This document shows, one piece after another, positions 29,391-38,202 of a stretch of DNA of 64,000 bases. The first letter of the stretch is position 1; each line of letters opens with the position of its first letter. A program made the position numbers and the translations under genes. The notes beneath the pieces were generated by a model. It was not told where the DNA came from and ran no database searches. It saw only the letters and a list, made by a program, of their open reading frames with translations. Source of the stretch: Acidobacteriota bacterium (lineage in GTDB: Bacteria; Acidobacteriota; Vicinamibacteria; Vicinamibacterales; CAVVIG01); the NCBI GenBank assembly GCA_020850715.1, contig JADZED010000027.1, forward strand, positions 124,001 to 188,000. The letters run 5' to 3'.

Positions 29391-30461
29391 CTACGCTACC
29401 GTGACGTCGCGATTCAGGTACACGTCCTGGATCGCGTGCAGCAGCCGCACGCCGTCGTTCATCGGCCGCTGGAACGCCTTGCGGCCCGAGATGAGCCCCA
29501 TCCCGCCGGCGCGCTTGTTGATGACGGAGGTGCGCACCGCCTCCTTGAGATCGCTCTCGCCGGACGAGGCGCCGCCCGAGTTGATGAGTCCGGCGCGCCC
29601 CATATAGCAGTTGGCCACCTGGTAACGCGTCAGGTCGATCGGGTGATCGGTGGTGAGATCGCTGTAGACCTTCCGGCTGGTCTTGCCGAAGTTCAGCGCG
29701 TTGTAGCCGCCTTTGCACTCCGTCAGCTTCTGCTTGATGATGTCGGCCTCGATCGTCACGCCGAGGTGGTTGGCCTGGCCGGTGAGATCCGCGGCGAGAT
29801 GGTAGTCGGCCTCCTTCGTCTTGAAGGCGCCGTTCCGGAGATAGCACCACAGGATCGTGCACATCCCGAGCTCGTGCGCCTGCTGGAACGCCGCGGTCAC
29901 TTCCTGGATCTGCCGCTTCGACTCCTCCGACCCGAAGTAGATCGTCGCGCCGACGCCGGTCGCGCCCATCTCGAACGCCTGCCGGACGCTGGCGAACCCG
30001 ATCTGATCGTAGCTGTTCGGGTAGGAGAGGAACTCGTTGTGGTTGATCTTGAGGATGAAGGGAATCCGGTGGGCGTAGCGCCGCGCGGTCGCGCCGAGCA
30101 CGCCGAGCGTCGACGTCACCGCGTTGCAGCCCCCTTCGATCGCGAGGCGGACGATGTTCTCGGGATCGAAGTACATCGGGTTGGGCGCGAAGGAGGCGCC
30201 GGCTGAGTGCTCCACGCCCTGATCGACCGGCAGGATCGAGAGATAGCCGCTGCCGGCCAGGCGGCCGTGGTCGAACAGCGTCTGGAGGCTTCGCAGCACG
30301 CGCGTCGGCCGGTCCGACGCGCCCCAGGCCCGTTCGACGTAGTCGGGACCCGGCAGCAGCAGCATCTGCTTCGGCACCGTCTTGCACTGGTGCTGCAGGA
30401 GCGGCGCGGCGTCGCCGCCGAGAATCTGCTCGAGATTAGTGCTCAATTCCTGAACCGCCAT
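29391..30461 (-). CDS. class I fructose-bisphosphate aldolase (DhnA/FbaB type)
   Basis: [42 protein letters not shown]. Confidence 0.88.
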   Translation of the reverse strand: MAVQELSTNLEQILGGDAAPLLQHQCKTVPKQMLLLPGPDYVERAWGASDRPTRVLRSLQTLFDHGRLAGSGYLSILPVDQGVEHSAGASFAPNPMYFDPENIVRLAIEGGCNAVTSTLGVLGATARRYAHRIPFILKINHNEFLSYPNSYDQIGFASVRQAFEMGATGVGATIYFGSEESKRQIQEVTAAFQQAHELGMCTILWCYLRNGAFKTKEADYHLAADLTGQANHLGVTIEADIIKQKLTECKGGYNALNFGKTSRKVYSDLTTDHPIDLTRYQVANCYMGRAGLINSGGASSGESDLKEAVRTSVINKRAGGMGLISGRKAFQRPMNDGVRLLHAIQDVYLNRDVTVA

Positions 30462-31647
30462 GGCTGCCTCCCGGCGCATATTTTATCATCGGAAACTCGA
30501 GCTCCTCGACGGCGGCGCCCTCCACGGCGGCCTCGACCATCGCTTCGATCGGCAGCGCGCGCTCGGCCGCCTCGATCCGCTCGAGGCTGACCCGCGTCGC
30601 GGGGTGCCGCGGCGTGAACAGCTGGCAGCAGTCCTGATCGGGCACGATCGAGATCGAGTGCGTGCCGATACGCCGCGCCTCGGCGATGATCTCGTCCTTG
30701 TCGAGGCCGACGAGCGGACGCAGGATCTCGAGCCCCGACGCCTGCGCGATCGCCGTGAGGTTCTCGAGCGTCTGGGAGGCGACCTGTCCGACGACCTCGC
30801 CCGTCACCAGCGCGCGCGCGCGCCACGCGCGCGCCAGCTTCTCGGCAATCCGCAGCATCAGCCGCCGGTAGAGCACGACCCGCAGCGGCGGCGGGGCCAG
30901 CAGGACGACCTGCTGCTGCAGCTCGCCGAAGGGGACGAGCACCAGCCGGGACCGGAGCTGCGACCGCGTGAGCAGCGCGGCGATCTCGCGGACCTTCTCC
31001 TGCGACGCGCGCGACAGGATCGGGTAGCTGTGGAAGTGGATCAGCAGCACACGGCAGCCGCGCCGCATCATCCGGTACGCCGCGACCGGCGAATCGAACC
31101 CGCCCGACAGCAGGCAGGCGACGCGCCCGCCGGTCCCGGTCGGCAGGCCGCCGGCGCCCGGTGCCTTGCCGAAATAGTAGAACGCGTGGTCCATCATCAG
31201 CTCGACGAACACCTCGAGCTCGGGTCCGGCCAGGTCCACGCGCCACCCGGTCGCCTGCTTGATCAGGCCGCCCACGTGGCGCTCGATCTGCGGCGAGGTG
31301 AGCGGGAAGCTCTTGTCGGCGCGGCGGGCCGACACGCGGAACGACGCGGGACGCCGATCTCCCAGGTCGGCCAGAATCGCCGCGGCCATCCCGCCGGGAT
31401 CGCGCGGCGCCCTCCCCGCATACGAGTAGTTCGCAATCCCGAACACGCGCGCGATGCGATCGCCCGCCTCCTGCGGCTCCGCCCCCGGGCGCAGCTCGAT
31501 CTCGATCCGGCCCATCGCATGGCGCACGGACCGCACGTCGAGGCCGCCGAGCGCGGCGCGCAGGTTCCGCACCAGGTGCCGGATGAACCAGGGGCGGTTG
31601 TTCCCCTTGAGCGCGAGCTCCTTGTAGTGGACGACGATCGCGTTCAT
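30436..31647 (-). CDS. thiI: tRNA 4-thiouridine synthase ThiI
   Basis: THUMP then [44 protein letters not shown]. Confidence 0.9.
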   Translation of the reverse strand: MNAIVVHYKELALKGNNRPWFIRHLVRNLRAALGGLDVRSVRHAMGRIEIELRPGAEPQEAGDRIARVFGIANYSYAGRAPRDPGGMAAAILADLGDRRPASFRVSARRADKSFPLTSPQIERHVGGLIKQATGWRVDLAGPELEVFVELMMDHAFYYFGKAPGAGGLPTGTGGRVACLLSGGFDSPVAAYRMMRRGCRVLLIHFHSYPILSRASQEKVREIAALLTRSQLRSRLVLVPFGELQQQVVLLAPPPLRVVLYRRLMLRIAEKLARAWRARALVTGEVVGQVASQTLENLTAIAQASGLEILRPLVGLDKDEIIAEARRIGTHSISIVPDQDCCQLFTPRHPATRVSLERIEAAERALPIEAMVEAAVEGAAVEELEFPMIKYAPGGSHGGSGIEH

Positions 31648-33005
31648 GTGTCGGACGTCAGGAGGGCGTGGGCCGCCATGTGGCCGCTGCGCACCGCGCT
31701 CTCGATCGTAGCCGGCAGGCCGGTGTCGATCCAGTCGCCCGCGAGGTAGAGCCCGCGCACGCCGGTACGGGTGCCGGGCCGCGCCGGTTGCCCAGGCGCG
31801 ACCGAGAACGCAGCGTTCGGTTCGCGGATCACCGTCCCGCGCAGCAGCCGCGCGGCGCGCACCGCAGGCAGCGCCTCCAGCATCTCGCGGTGGGCGATCC
31901 GGACGAGCTCGTCGTTGCTCAGGCGAAGCGCCGAGACGGCGCCGCTCGACACGAGCGACAGATGCGACGCGCCGCCCTCGAACACCACGCTCTTGTCGAA
32001 CGCCCACTGCATGACGCGCCCGGGCAGCCCGACAAACGGCTCGTCGGCGACTCTCCGATCGAACCACAGATTCACCGTGACGATCGGCGTGGCCTCGGTC
32101 CGGCGCGCCCGGTCGAAGACCTCCGCCAGTGCCGCCGGCGGACGCTCGAAGAGATCGGGCAGGGCGAACCAGGGCACCGCCGCGATCGCGCGCGGCGCGC
32201 GCCACGTCTGCTGCGCCCCGACGGCGGCAATCATGCCGTCGCCGTCGATCCGGAGTCTGACGGCGGCGCCGGTGACGACCTGGCCCGCGCTCCGCTCGAT
32301 GTACTGGCGGGCCGGCTCCGCATACATCAGGTGCAGCGGCCGCGTCGGCAGCACGAGGGCCGCCGCGCCGGCGTCCGACCCGAACGCCTCGGCGAGCACG
32401 CGCGCGAAGACCGGCGCCGCGGCCTGCCGTGGCGACTGGTTGAGCGCCGCGAGGGCGAGCGGCTCCCAGAGCAGCTCCCGCAGCCTCGGCGTCTGGCCGT
32501 TGCGGATCAGCCAGTTCTCCACGGTCTCGCCCGGCGAGGCCGCGATGGTGCGGGACCCGGGGCGCATCGCCTGCCGCGCCAGCCGCAGCGGCGCCGCCAT
32601 CTTCAGCGCCGCCAGGCGATCGCGCCACGCGAGCGCCTCCCATTCGAGCAGGCCCGCCAGCAGGTGGAACGGCGCCGGCAGATCCGCGCACTGCAGGCGC
32701 GAACGGCGGCCGCGGGTGTCGACGATCGGCACCGTCAGCACACGCTGCGCGCGCACGTGGTCGCCGGCGCCGATCTCCTGCAGGAACGCCAGCGTCGCCG
32801 TGTAGCAGCCGAGCAGCACGTGCTGGCCGTTGTCGACCAGCTCGCCCGTCTCGCGATCGGGAAACGCGGTGGCGCGCCCGCCGAGCCGCGCGCTCGCCTC
32901 GAGCACCAGCACCGCCTTGCCGGCCCGCGCGAGGCGGACCGCCGCGCTCAGGCCGGCGCACCCGGCGCCGACGACGATCGCGTCGGGCGCGCTCAGGAGG
33001 GCCAT
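31644..33005 (-). CDS. hpnE: hydroxysqualene dehydroxylase HpnE
   Basis: FAD motif VVGAGCAGLSAAVRLARAGKAVLVLEASARLGGRATAF; adjacent to hpnC/hpnD. Confidence 0.88.
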   Translation of the reverse strand: MALLSAPDAIVVGAGCAGLSAAVRLARAGKAVLVLEASARLGGRATAFPDRETGELVDNGQHVLLGCYTATLAFLQEIGAGDHVRAQRVLTVPIVDTRGRRSRLQCADLPAPFHLLAGLLEWEALAWRDRLAALKMAAPLRLARQAMRPGSRTIAASPGETVENWLIRNGQTPRLRELLWEPLALAALNQSPRQAAAPVFARVLAEAFGSDAGAAALVLPTRPLHLMYAEPARQYIERSAGQVVTGAAVRLRIDGDGMIAAVGAQQTWRAPRAIAAVPWFALPDLFERPPAALAEVFDRARRTEATPIVTVNLWFDRRVADEPFVGLPGRVMQWAFDKSVVFEGGASHLSLVSSGAVSALRLSNDELVRIAHREMLEALPAVRAARLLRGTVIREPNAAFSVAPGQPARPGTRTGVRGLYLAGDWIDTGLPATIESAVRSGHMAAHALLTSDT

Positions 33006-33808
33006 ACCCATTCCCTCAGCGCAATCGCCGCCTGCCGCGCACGCGGCACGCGGACGCGCGTCGTGAACACGTCGTAGCCGCCGCGCTCGACGCGCCGCAA
33101 GGTCTCGAGATATACCGCACGCATGATCGCGGCGGAGGTGAGCCGGCGCCGCTCCGCGCGCGGCATCGCCCGGTCCGCGCGCGCGTAGAAGTCGCGGGCG
33201 CGCCCGCACTCGAGCTCGAGCAGGCGGCGCACCGCCGGCGTCACCCGGCCGGCGCGCAGATCCTCGATCCTGCAGCCGCACGCCGCCAGGTCCTCGAGCG
33301 GAAGATACACCCGGCCGCGCTCGAGATCGCCGCCGACATCCCGGATGATGTTGGTCAGCTGCAGCGCGACGCCGAGGTTCAGTGCGTACTCGCGTGCCTG
33401 TGCGCTGCGGCATCCGAAGATGCTGATGCAGATCATGCCGACCGCCGACGCCACGCGCCGGCAGTACTCGAAGAGCTCGTCGAACGTCCGGTACCGCGAC
33501 CGGTCCAGGTCCATCGCCACGCCGTCGATGACGTCCTCGAAGGCCTGGCGCGGCAGGTCGAAGCGGCCGATGAACGGACCCAGGGCGCGGCCCTGCCGCG
33601 TCGACGCCGGCGCGCCCTCATAGCAGCGCGCCAGCTCCGCGCGCCAGAACGCCACCGCCTCCCGTCCCGATGGGCCGAGGTTCGCCTCGGGCGCCTCGTC
33701 GACCGCATCGTCCACCGCGCGGCAGAAGTCCCAGACGGCGCCAATCGCGCGGCGCTGGTCCGGCGGGAGCACGAGGAAGGCATAGTAGAACGAGGTCTTG
33801 CGGGCCAT
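32993..33808 (-). CDS. hpnD: presqualene diphosphate synthase HpnD
   Basis: SFYYAFLVLPPDQRRAIGAVWDFCRAVDDAVDE, LGVALQLTNIIRDVGGDLERGRVYLP. Confidence 0.9.
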   Translation of the reverse strand: MARKTSFYYAFLVLPPDQRRAIGAVWDFCRAVDDAVDEAPEANLGPSGREAVAFWRAELARCYEGAPASTRQGRALGPFIGRFDLPRQAFEDVIDGVAMDLDRSRYRTFDELFEYCRRVASAVGMICISIFGCRSAQAREYALNLGVALQLTNIIRDVGGDLERGRVYLPLEDLAACGCRIEDLRAGRVTPAVRRLLELECGRARDFYARADRAMPRAERRRLTSAAIMRAVYLETLRRVERGGYDVFTTRVRVPRARQAAIALREWVWPS

Positions 33809-34707
33809 CAGGCGGCCCCCTTCCAGCGCATCGCCCGCCAGAGCAGCCGGGGCGCGTCGGTCTTCGCGAGCACGGGGCGGATGCGCAGGAGATCGGCGCG
33901 GCCGCGCGCCACCCGGTCGAGGATCAGGACGCCGCCGACCCAGGTCGCGCGCAGCTCGAGGCCGAGCCGTCCCCCGATCGCCTGGCACACGGCGCGCCCA
34001 TCGTCGAACTGCCGGCGCGTCACCTCGACGCAGCACGCGATGGCCTCGGCCCACGCCGGCGTCAGCCGGCCCTCCGACAGGTCCGCCTCGCGGGCGCCGC
34101 AGGCGTCCTGCACCTCGCGCGGCACGTACAGGCGCCCGGCGCGCCAGTCCAGGCCGAAGTCCTGCCAGAAGTTGGTGAGCTGCAGCGCGGTGCACACGGC
34201 ATCCGACGATCGATCGAGCGCCTGATTGCGATAGCCGGCGATCCGCAGGACGAGGCGGCCGACCGGATTGGCCGATCGCCGGCAGTAGTCGAAGATGCCG
34301 GCCCACGAGGCGTAGCGATCCGTCGTGGTATCCTGGCCGAACGCGCTGATCAGATCGTCGAACAGCTCGAGCGGCAGGTCGAGCTCGCGGATCGAGTGTG
34401 CGAGCGCGCCCAGCATCAGGTCGTCGCGGCCCGCGGCCGGGTCGTCGATCGGCGGCCGGTCCACCGCGTCGTGCAGCCGGCGCTGCCACGCCGCCAGCGC
34501 GGACTGCCGCTCGGCCGCCGGCGCGCACCCCAGGTCGGCCATGTCGTCTGCGACGCGTGCGAACGCATAGACGGCGGCGACGTGCGGACGCATCGAGGGC
34601 GGCAGCAGCCGCGAGGCGACCGGGAAGTTCTCGTAGTGCGAGCGTGCGAGCGCGCGGCACGCCGCGTATGCGCGGGCGAGCGGCGCCGAGCCGTCTGACG
34701 GGACCAT
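33808..34707 (-). CDS. hpnC: squalene synthase-like HpnC
   Basis: YENFPVASRLLPPSMRPHVAAVYAFARVADDMADLG, CTALQLTNFWQDFGLDWRAGRLYVP. Confidence 0.9.
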   Translation of the reverse strand: MVPSDGSAPLARAYAACRALARSHYENFPVASRLLPPSMRPHVAAVYAFARVADDMADLGCAPAAERQSALAAWQRRLHDAVDRPPIDDPAAGRDDLMLGALAHSIRELDLPLELFDDLISAFGQDTTTDRYASWAGIFDYCRRSANPVGRLVLRIAGYRNQALDRSSDAVCTALQLTNFWQDFGLDWRAGRLYVPREVQDACGAREADLSEGRLTPAWAEAIACCVEVTRRQFDDGRAVCQAIGGRLGLELRATWVGGVLILDRVARGRADLLRIRPVLAKTDAPRLLWRAMRWKGAA

Positions 34708-34751
34708 CGAGTGACGGACGAGTATCCCACCACGCCTTTCCCGCTGTCACC

Positions 34752-35279
34752 ATGCGCGACCTGCTGGCCGGCCTAGTCGCCCTGCTGCTGCTCGGGGCGG
34801 CCGCGAGCCTCGCCACGACGCTGCACGACGTCCGCCAGCGGCGCCGGCGCCGGTTCGAGGCGGAGCGGGCGCGCGGCCGCGCGGTCGTGGCGGAGGTGCC
34901 CACCGGCGAAGATCTCGTCCTGGTGACCGAAGACGAGGACGGCTTCTACTACGGCGGCCAGGCGGTCGCCAAGCACGACATCGCCCTCGTCCGCGTGCTG
35001 ATCAACGGCGCGCCAATCGCGGAGTACGTGTCCCGCCGCCGCGCGCACGAGCGCGCGGCGCGGTCCGCCGGCTTCGAGGATCGGCCCGAGGGGATCGCCG
35101 CCGATCGATGGGACGTGGAGATCGAGGCCTCGGGCGGAACGCTGCGGATCGCGTGCGGCGCGATCCGGGAGCGGGTCTCTCAGGAGCTGGCGCGATCGAT
35201 CTTCGATCGGGTGAAGGCCGCCCTGGAACGCCTGGACGCGCTCACCATTCCGTCTCCGGGATCCGGCGCCGGTGATTGA
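34752..35279 (+). CDS. hypothetical protein with N-terminal TM segment
   Basis: MRDLLAGLVALLLLGAAASLATTLHDV...; divergent from hpnC. Confidence 0.55.
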   Translation: MRDLLAGLVALLLLGAAASLATTLHDVRQRRRRRFEAERARGRAVVAEVPTGEDLVLVTEDEDGFYYGGQAVAKHDIALVRVLINGAPIAEYVSRRRAHERAARSAGFEDRPEGIAADRWDVEIEASGGTLRIACGAIRERVSQELARSIFDRVKAALERLDALTIPSPGSGAGD

Positions 35280-35778
35280 CCGCGCGCGCGAGCACGAACA
35301 GCAGATCCGAGAGCCGGTTCACGTAGCGCACCAGGACGCGATCGACCGGCGGGTCGAGGGCGACGATGCGCCGCTCGGCGCGGCGGCAGACGGCGCGGGC
35401 GACGTGCAGCGCCGCCGCCTCGCCGGCGCCCCCGGCGAGGATGAACTTCCGCAGCGGCGGCAGCTGGCTGTCGAAGAAGTCGATGTGCTGCTCCAGCCGC
35501 TCGACGCCGGGGTCGTCGACGACGGCCTTCTCCACGCGCGGCGCGAGCCGGTCGTGCGGGTCGGCCAGCTGCGCGCCGAGCGCGAACAGGTCGCGCTGCA
35601 CGCGTTCGAGCGCGTCGGCGACGCGGTCGTCGAGATCGCCCGACAGCACCAGCCCGATCCACGCGTTCAGCTCGTCGACCTCGCCGCAGGCGTCGATCCG
35701 CGGATCGTCCTTCCGCACGCGCGCGCCGCCGAACAGCGACGTCTCGCCCGTGTCGCCGGTCTTCGTGTAGATTTTCAA
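35242..35778 (-). CDS. cob(I)yrinic acid a,c-diamide adenosyltransferase, PduO type
   Basis: KIYTKTGDTGETSLFGGARVRKDDPRIDACGEVDELNAWIG; RYVNRLSDLLFVLAR. Confidence 0.92.
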   Translation of the reverse strand: MKIYTKTGDTGETSLFGGARVRKDDPRIDACGEVDELNAWIGLVLSGDLDDRVADALERVQRDLFALGAQLADPHDRLAPRVEKAVVDDPGVERLEQHIDFFDSQLPPLRKFILAGGAGEAAALHVARAVCRRAERRIVALDPPVDRVLVRYVNRLSDLLFVLARAVNHRRRIPETEW

Positions 35779-35788
35779 CGCGCCCCGA

Positions 35789-35794
35789 ATTATA
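35789..35794. promoter_or_regulatory. shared bidirectional -10 (AATTATA; TATAAT on -)
   Basis: ATTATA between PduO-type ATR (-, start 35778) and mutY (+, start 35799). Confidence 0.5.
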
Positions 35795-35798
35795 CGAG

Positions 35799-36506
35799 AT
35801 GCCAGCCGCCCCGGCCCGCCGCCGCCCACCGCCGCCGCTGCCGCCGCCCGCCGATCGCCAGCGGTTCCGGCGCCGCCTGCTCGCGTGGTACGCCCGCCAT
35901 GGACGCGACCTGCCGTGGCGCAAGACCGGCGATCCGTACCACATCCTCGTGTCCGAGATCATGCTGCAGCAGACGCAGGTCGACCGCGTGCTGCCGAAGT
36001 ACGACGAGTGGCTGCGGAAGTACCCGACGCTGGACGCGCTGGCGGCGGCGCCGGAGCGCGACGTGACCGCCGCCTGGTACCCGCTCGGCTACAACATCCG
36101 GCCGAAGCGGCTGCAGACGATCGCGCGCGAAGCGGTCGCGCGCTACGGCGGCAGACTGCCCGCAGACGAGGCGACGCTGCGCTCGTTCAAGGGAATCGGC
36201 GCCTACACCGCCGGCGCGATCCGCAGCTTCGCCTTTCGCGAGCGCGCGGCGATCCTCGACACCAACGTGGCGCGGGTGCTGTTCCGCGTTTTCGTGGGCG
36301 AGGGCGATCCGAAGAGCCATGCGATGACGCGCCGTCTCTGGACGCTGTCGGAGACGCTCGTGCCCACGCGGCGCGTCTTCGACTTCAATCAGGCGCTCAT
36401 GGATCTGGGCGCGATGGTCTGCGTCGCCCGCGCGCCGAAGTGTCCGGTGTGCCCGATGGCGAAAGGCTGCCGGACCGTGAGCGCCGGGGGGGCCGCGGCA
36501 TCGTGA
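35799..36506 (+). CDS. mutY: A/G-specific adenine glycosylase (short form)
   Basis: LPWRKTGDPYHILVSEIMLQQTQVDRVLPKY; FNQALMDLGAMVCVARAPKCPVCPMAKGC. Confidence 0.9.
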   Translation: MPAAPARRRPPPPLPPPADRQRFRRRLLAWYARHGRDLPWRKTGDPYHILVSEIMLQQTQVDRVLPKYDEWLRKYPTLDALAAAPERDVTAAWYPLGYNIRPKRLQTIAREAVARYGGRLPADEATLRSFKGIGAYTAGAIRSFAFRERAAILDTNVARVLFRVFVGEGDPKSHAMTRRLWTLSETLVPTRRVFDFNQALMDLGAMVCVARAPKCPVCPMAKGCRTVSAGGAAAS

Positions 36507-36901
36507 GCGCGATCACCGTCGCCGCGGCGGTCGTCGAACGCGGCGGCGCGTTTCTCGTCACGCGCCGGCGCAAAGGCACCCACCTCGCGGGCTTCTGGGA
36601 GTTTCCCGGCGGCAAGTGCGAGCCGGGCGAGTCGTGCGCGGCGTGCCTCCAGCGCGAGATGCGCGAGGAGCTGGCGGTCGACGTCATCGTCGGCGAGGAG
36701 ATGCTCGCGACCTTTCACGCCTACGCCGACCGCCGCGTCGAACTGCACTTCCTCCGGTGCGCGCTGGCCGGAGAGCCGGAGCCGCAGCTCGGGCAGCCGA
36801 TGCGATGGGTGCCACGGGCCGCGCTTCGGCGCCTGCGGTTTCCGCCGGCCGACGGGGAACTGATCCGCCGGCTCGCCGGCGGGAGACGGCCGGCGCGGTA
36901 A
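36503..36901 (+). CDS. (deoxy)nucleoside triphosphate pyrophosphohydrolase, MutT-like Nudix
   Basis: GKCEPGESCAACLQREMREELAVDV Nudix box; GTG start overlaps mutY stop. Confidence 0.85.
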   Translation: MSAITVAAAVVERGGAFLVTRRRKGTHLAGFWEFPGGKCEPGESCAACLQREMREELAVDVIVGEEMLATFHAYADRRVELHFLRCALAGEPEPQLGQPMRWVPRAALRRLRFPPADGELIRRLAGGRRPAR

Positions 36902-37182
36902 GGTTGCGGAGCGAAACGGGCGGATGTCGCGCGTTCCCCGGGCGAAGCCGGATGGCGACACGGGACGCGACCGCGTGAGCCTGGCACGCTCGCCCGCGCG
37001 GCGCAGAATCGCATGCGTGACGACCGCCCCCTCCGGGCGCCTGGGTATCGGGTCGCCGCGGCTGCGCCTCGCACGGCCCGCGCCCGGTATCGTGCGGCCG
37101 TATGGATGTGGCAGTCGGTGACGGTTCCGTCACGTGATGGCGACCTCGAGGCAACCAGCCCGCTCGGGCGCCGGCCGGTGTA

Positions 37183-38202
37183 CTACCTGGGCACGAACGG
37201 CAGGGCCGCGACGCTCGCCGGCGCATCACCGACGGTCACCATGGTGCCCGGTGATGCGCGATCGCGGTGCACGTACCCGAGCGCGATGGGCCGGCCGAGC
37301 GCCGGCGAAGCCGTCACGCTCGTGAGGCGCCCGATCGCCTGACCCTCCAGGGTGATGGCGCTGCCCGCGGCGGCGGCCGCGCCCGGGTCGAGCAGCAGGC
37401 CGACGAGGCGGCGCGCCACCCGGCCGTGCCCGCGGTGCAGCACGCGCACGATCACCTCCTGCCCGACGTAGCAGCCCTTCGTGAAGCTGATCGCGCGCTC
37501 TTCGATCCCCGCCTCGAGCGGAATGGTCTCCTCGTCCATGTCGCGGCCGAATTCCGGGATGCCGGCCTCGATCCGCAGGGCGTCGGCGGTTGCGGGGTCC
37601 AGCAGCAGCGCGCCGGCCGATCCGAGCGCCGCCATCAGCGCGCTCAGCGCCTCGCGATCAACGAAGATCTCGAACCCGGGCTCGCCGGTATCGGTCACGC
37701 GGGCCACGATCGCGGCCCCGGCGCCCAACTGCGCCCGAAGATTGCCGTGCTCGGGGAGCGCGCGCAGCGCTTCCCCGGCCGCGCCCGCGAGCACGCGCGA
37801 AACGATGCCGGCCGATGCGGGGCCGACCACCGCGACCTGCGCGAAGGTGCCGGTGAGGTCGTCGAAGCGCACGTCCTCGGAGAAGACGAACTGCTCGAAT
37901 CTCGCGAGCACCGCCTGGCGCACGTGCGCGGCCATCGTCAGCAGCATCGCGTCGCCGAGCTCGTACGCGTGGAGATCGGCGATCATCCGCCCCTGCGGCG
38001 TCAGGTAGGCCGCGTAGCAGCCGCGCCCTGCCGTGAGCGCCGCGACGTCGTTGGTCAGCAGCCCCTGCAGATAGACGGCGCGATCGGCGCCCGATGCGAC
38101 GAGGCGTGCGCGGGCCGAGCGATCGATCGCGGCGGCGTGCTCCCGCGCGCGGCGGTACGCGTCGAGCGGGACCGCCTGAGGCGTGATGCTATGCTGAGGC
38201 AT
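37183..38202 (-). CDS. ygfZ: folate-binding protein YgfZ (GcvT-like)
   Basis: YLQGLLTNDV, KGCYVGQEVIVRVLHRGHGRVARRLVGL signature. Confidence 0.88.
   Translation of the reverse strand: MPQHSITPQAVPLDAYRRAREHAAAIDRSARARLVASGADRAVYLQGLLTNDVAALTAGRGCYAAYLTPQGRMIADLHAYELGDAMLLTMAAHVRQAVLARFEQFVFSEDVRFDDLTGTFAQVAVVGPASAGIVSRVLAGAAGEALRALPEHGNLRAQLGAGAAIVARVTDTGEPGFEIFVDREALSALMAALGSAGALLLDPATADALRIEAGIPEFGRDMDEETIPLEAGIEERAISFTKGCYVGQEVIVRVLHRGHGRVARRLVGLLLDPGAAAAAGSAITLEGQAIGRLTSVTASPALGRPIALGYVHRDRASPGTMVTVGDAPASVAALPFVPR

Noticed and set aside
30806-30836. CG-rich run in thiI as a phase-variable repeat
   Set aside because: Shorter and interrupted; not a pure dinucleotide tract comparable to 52011-52030.
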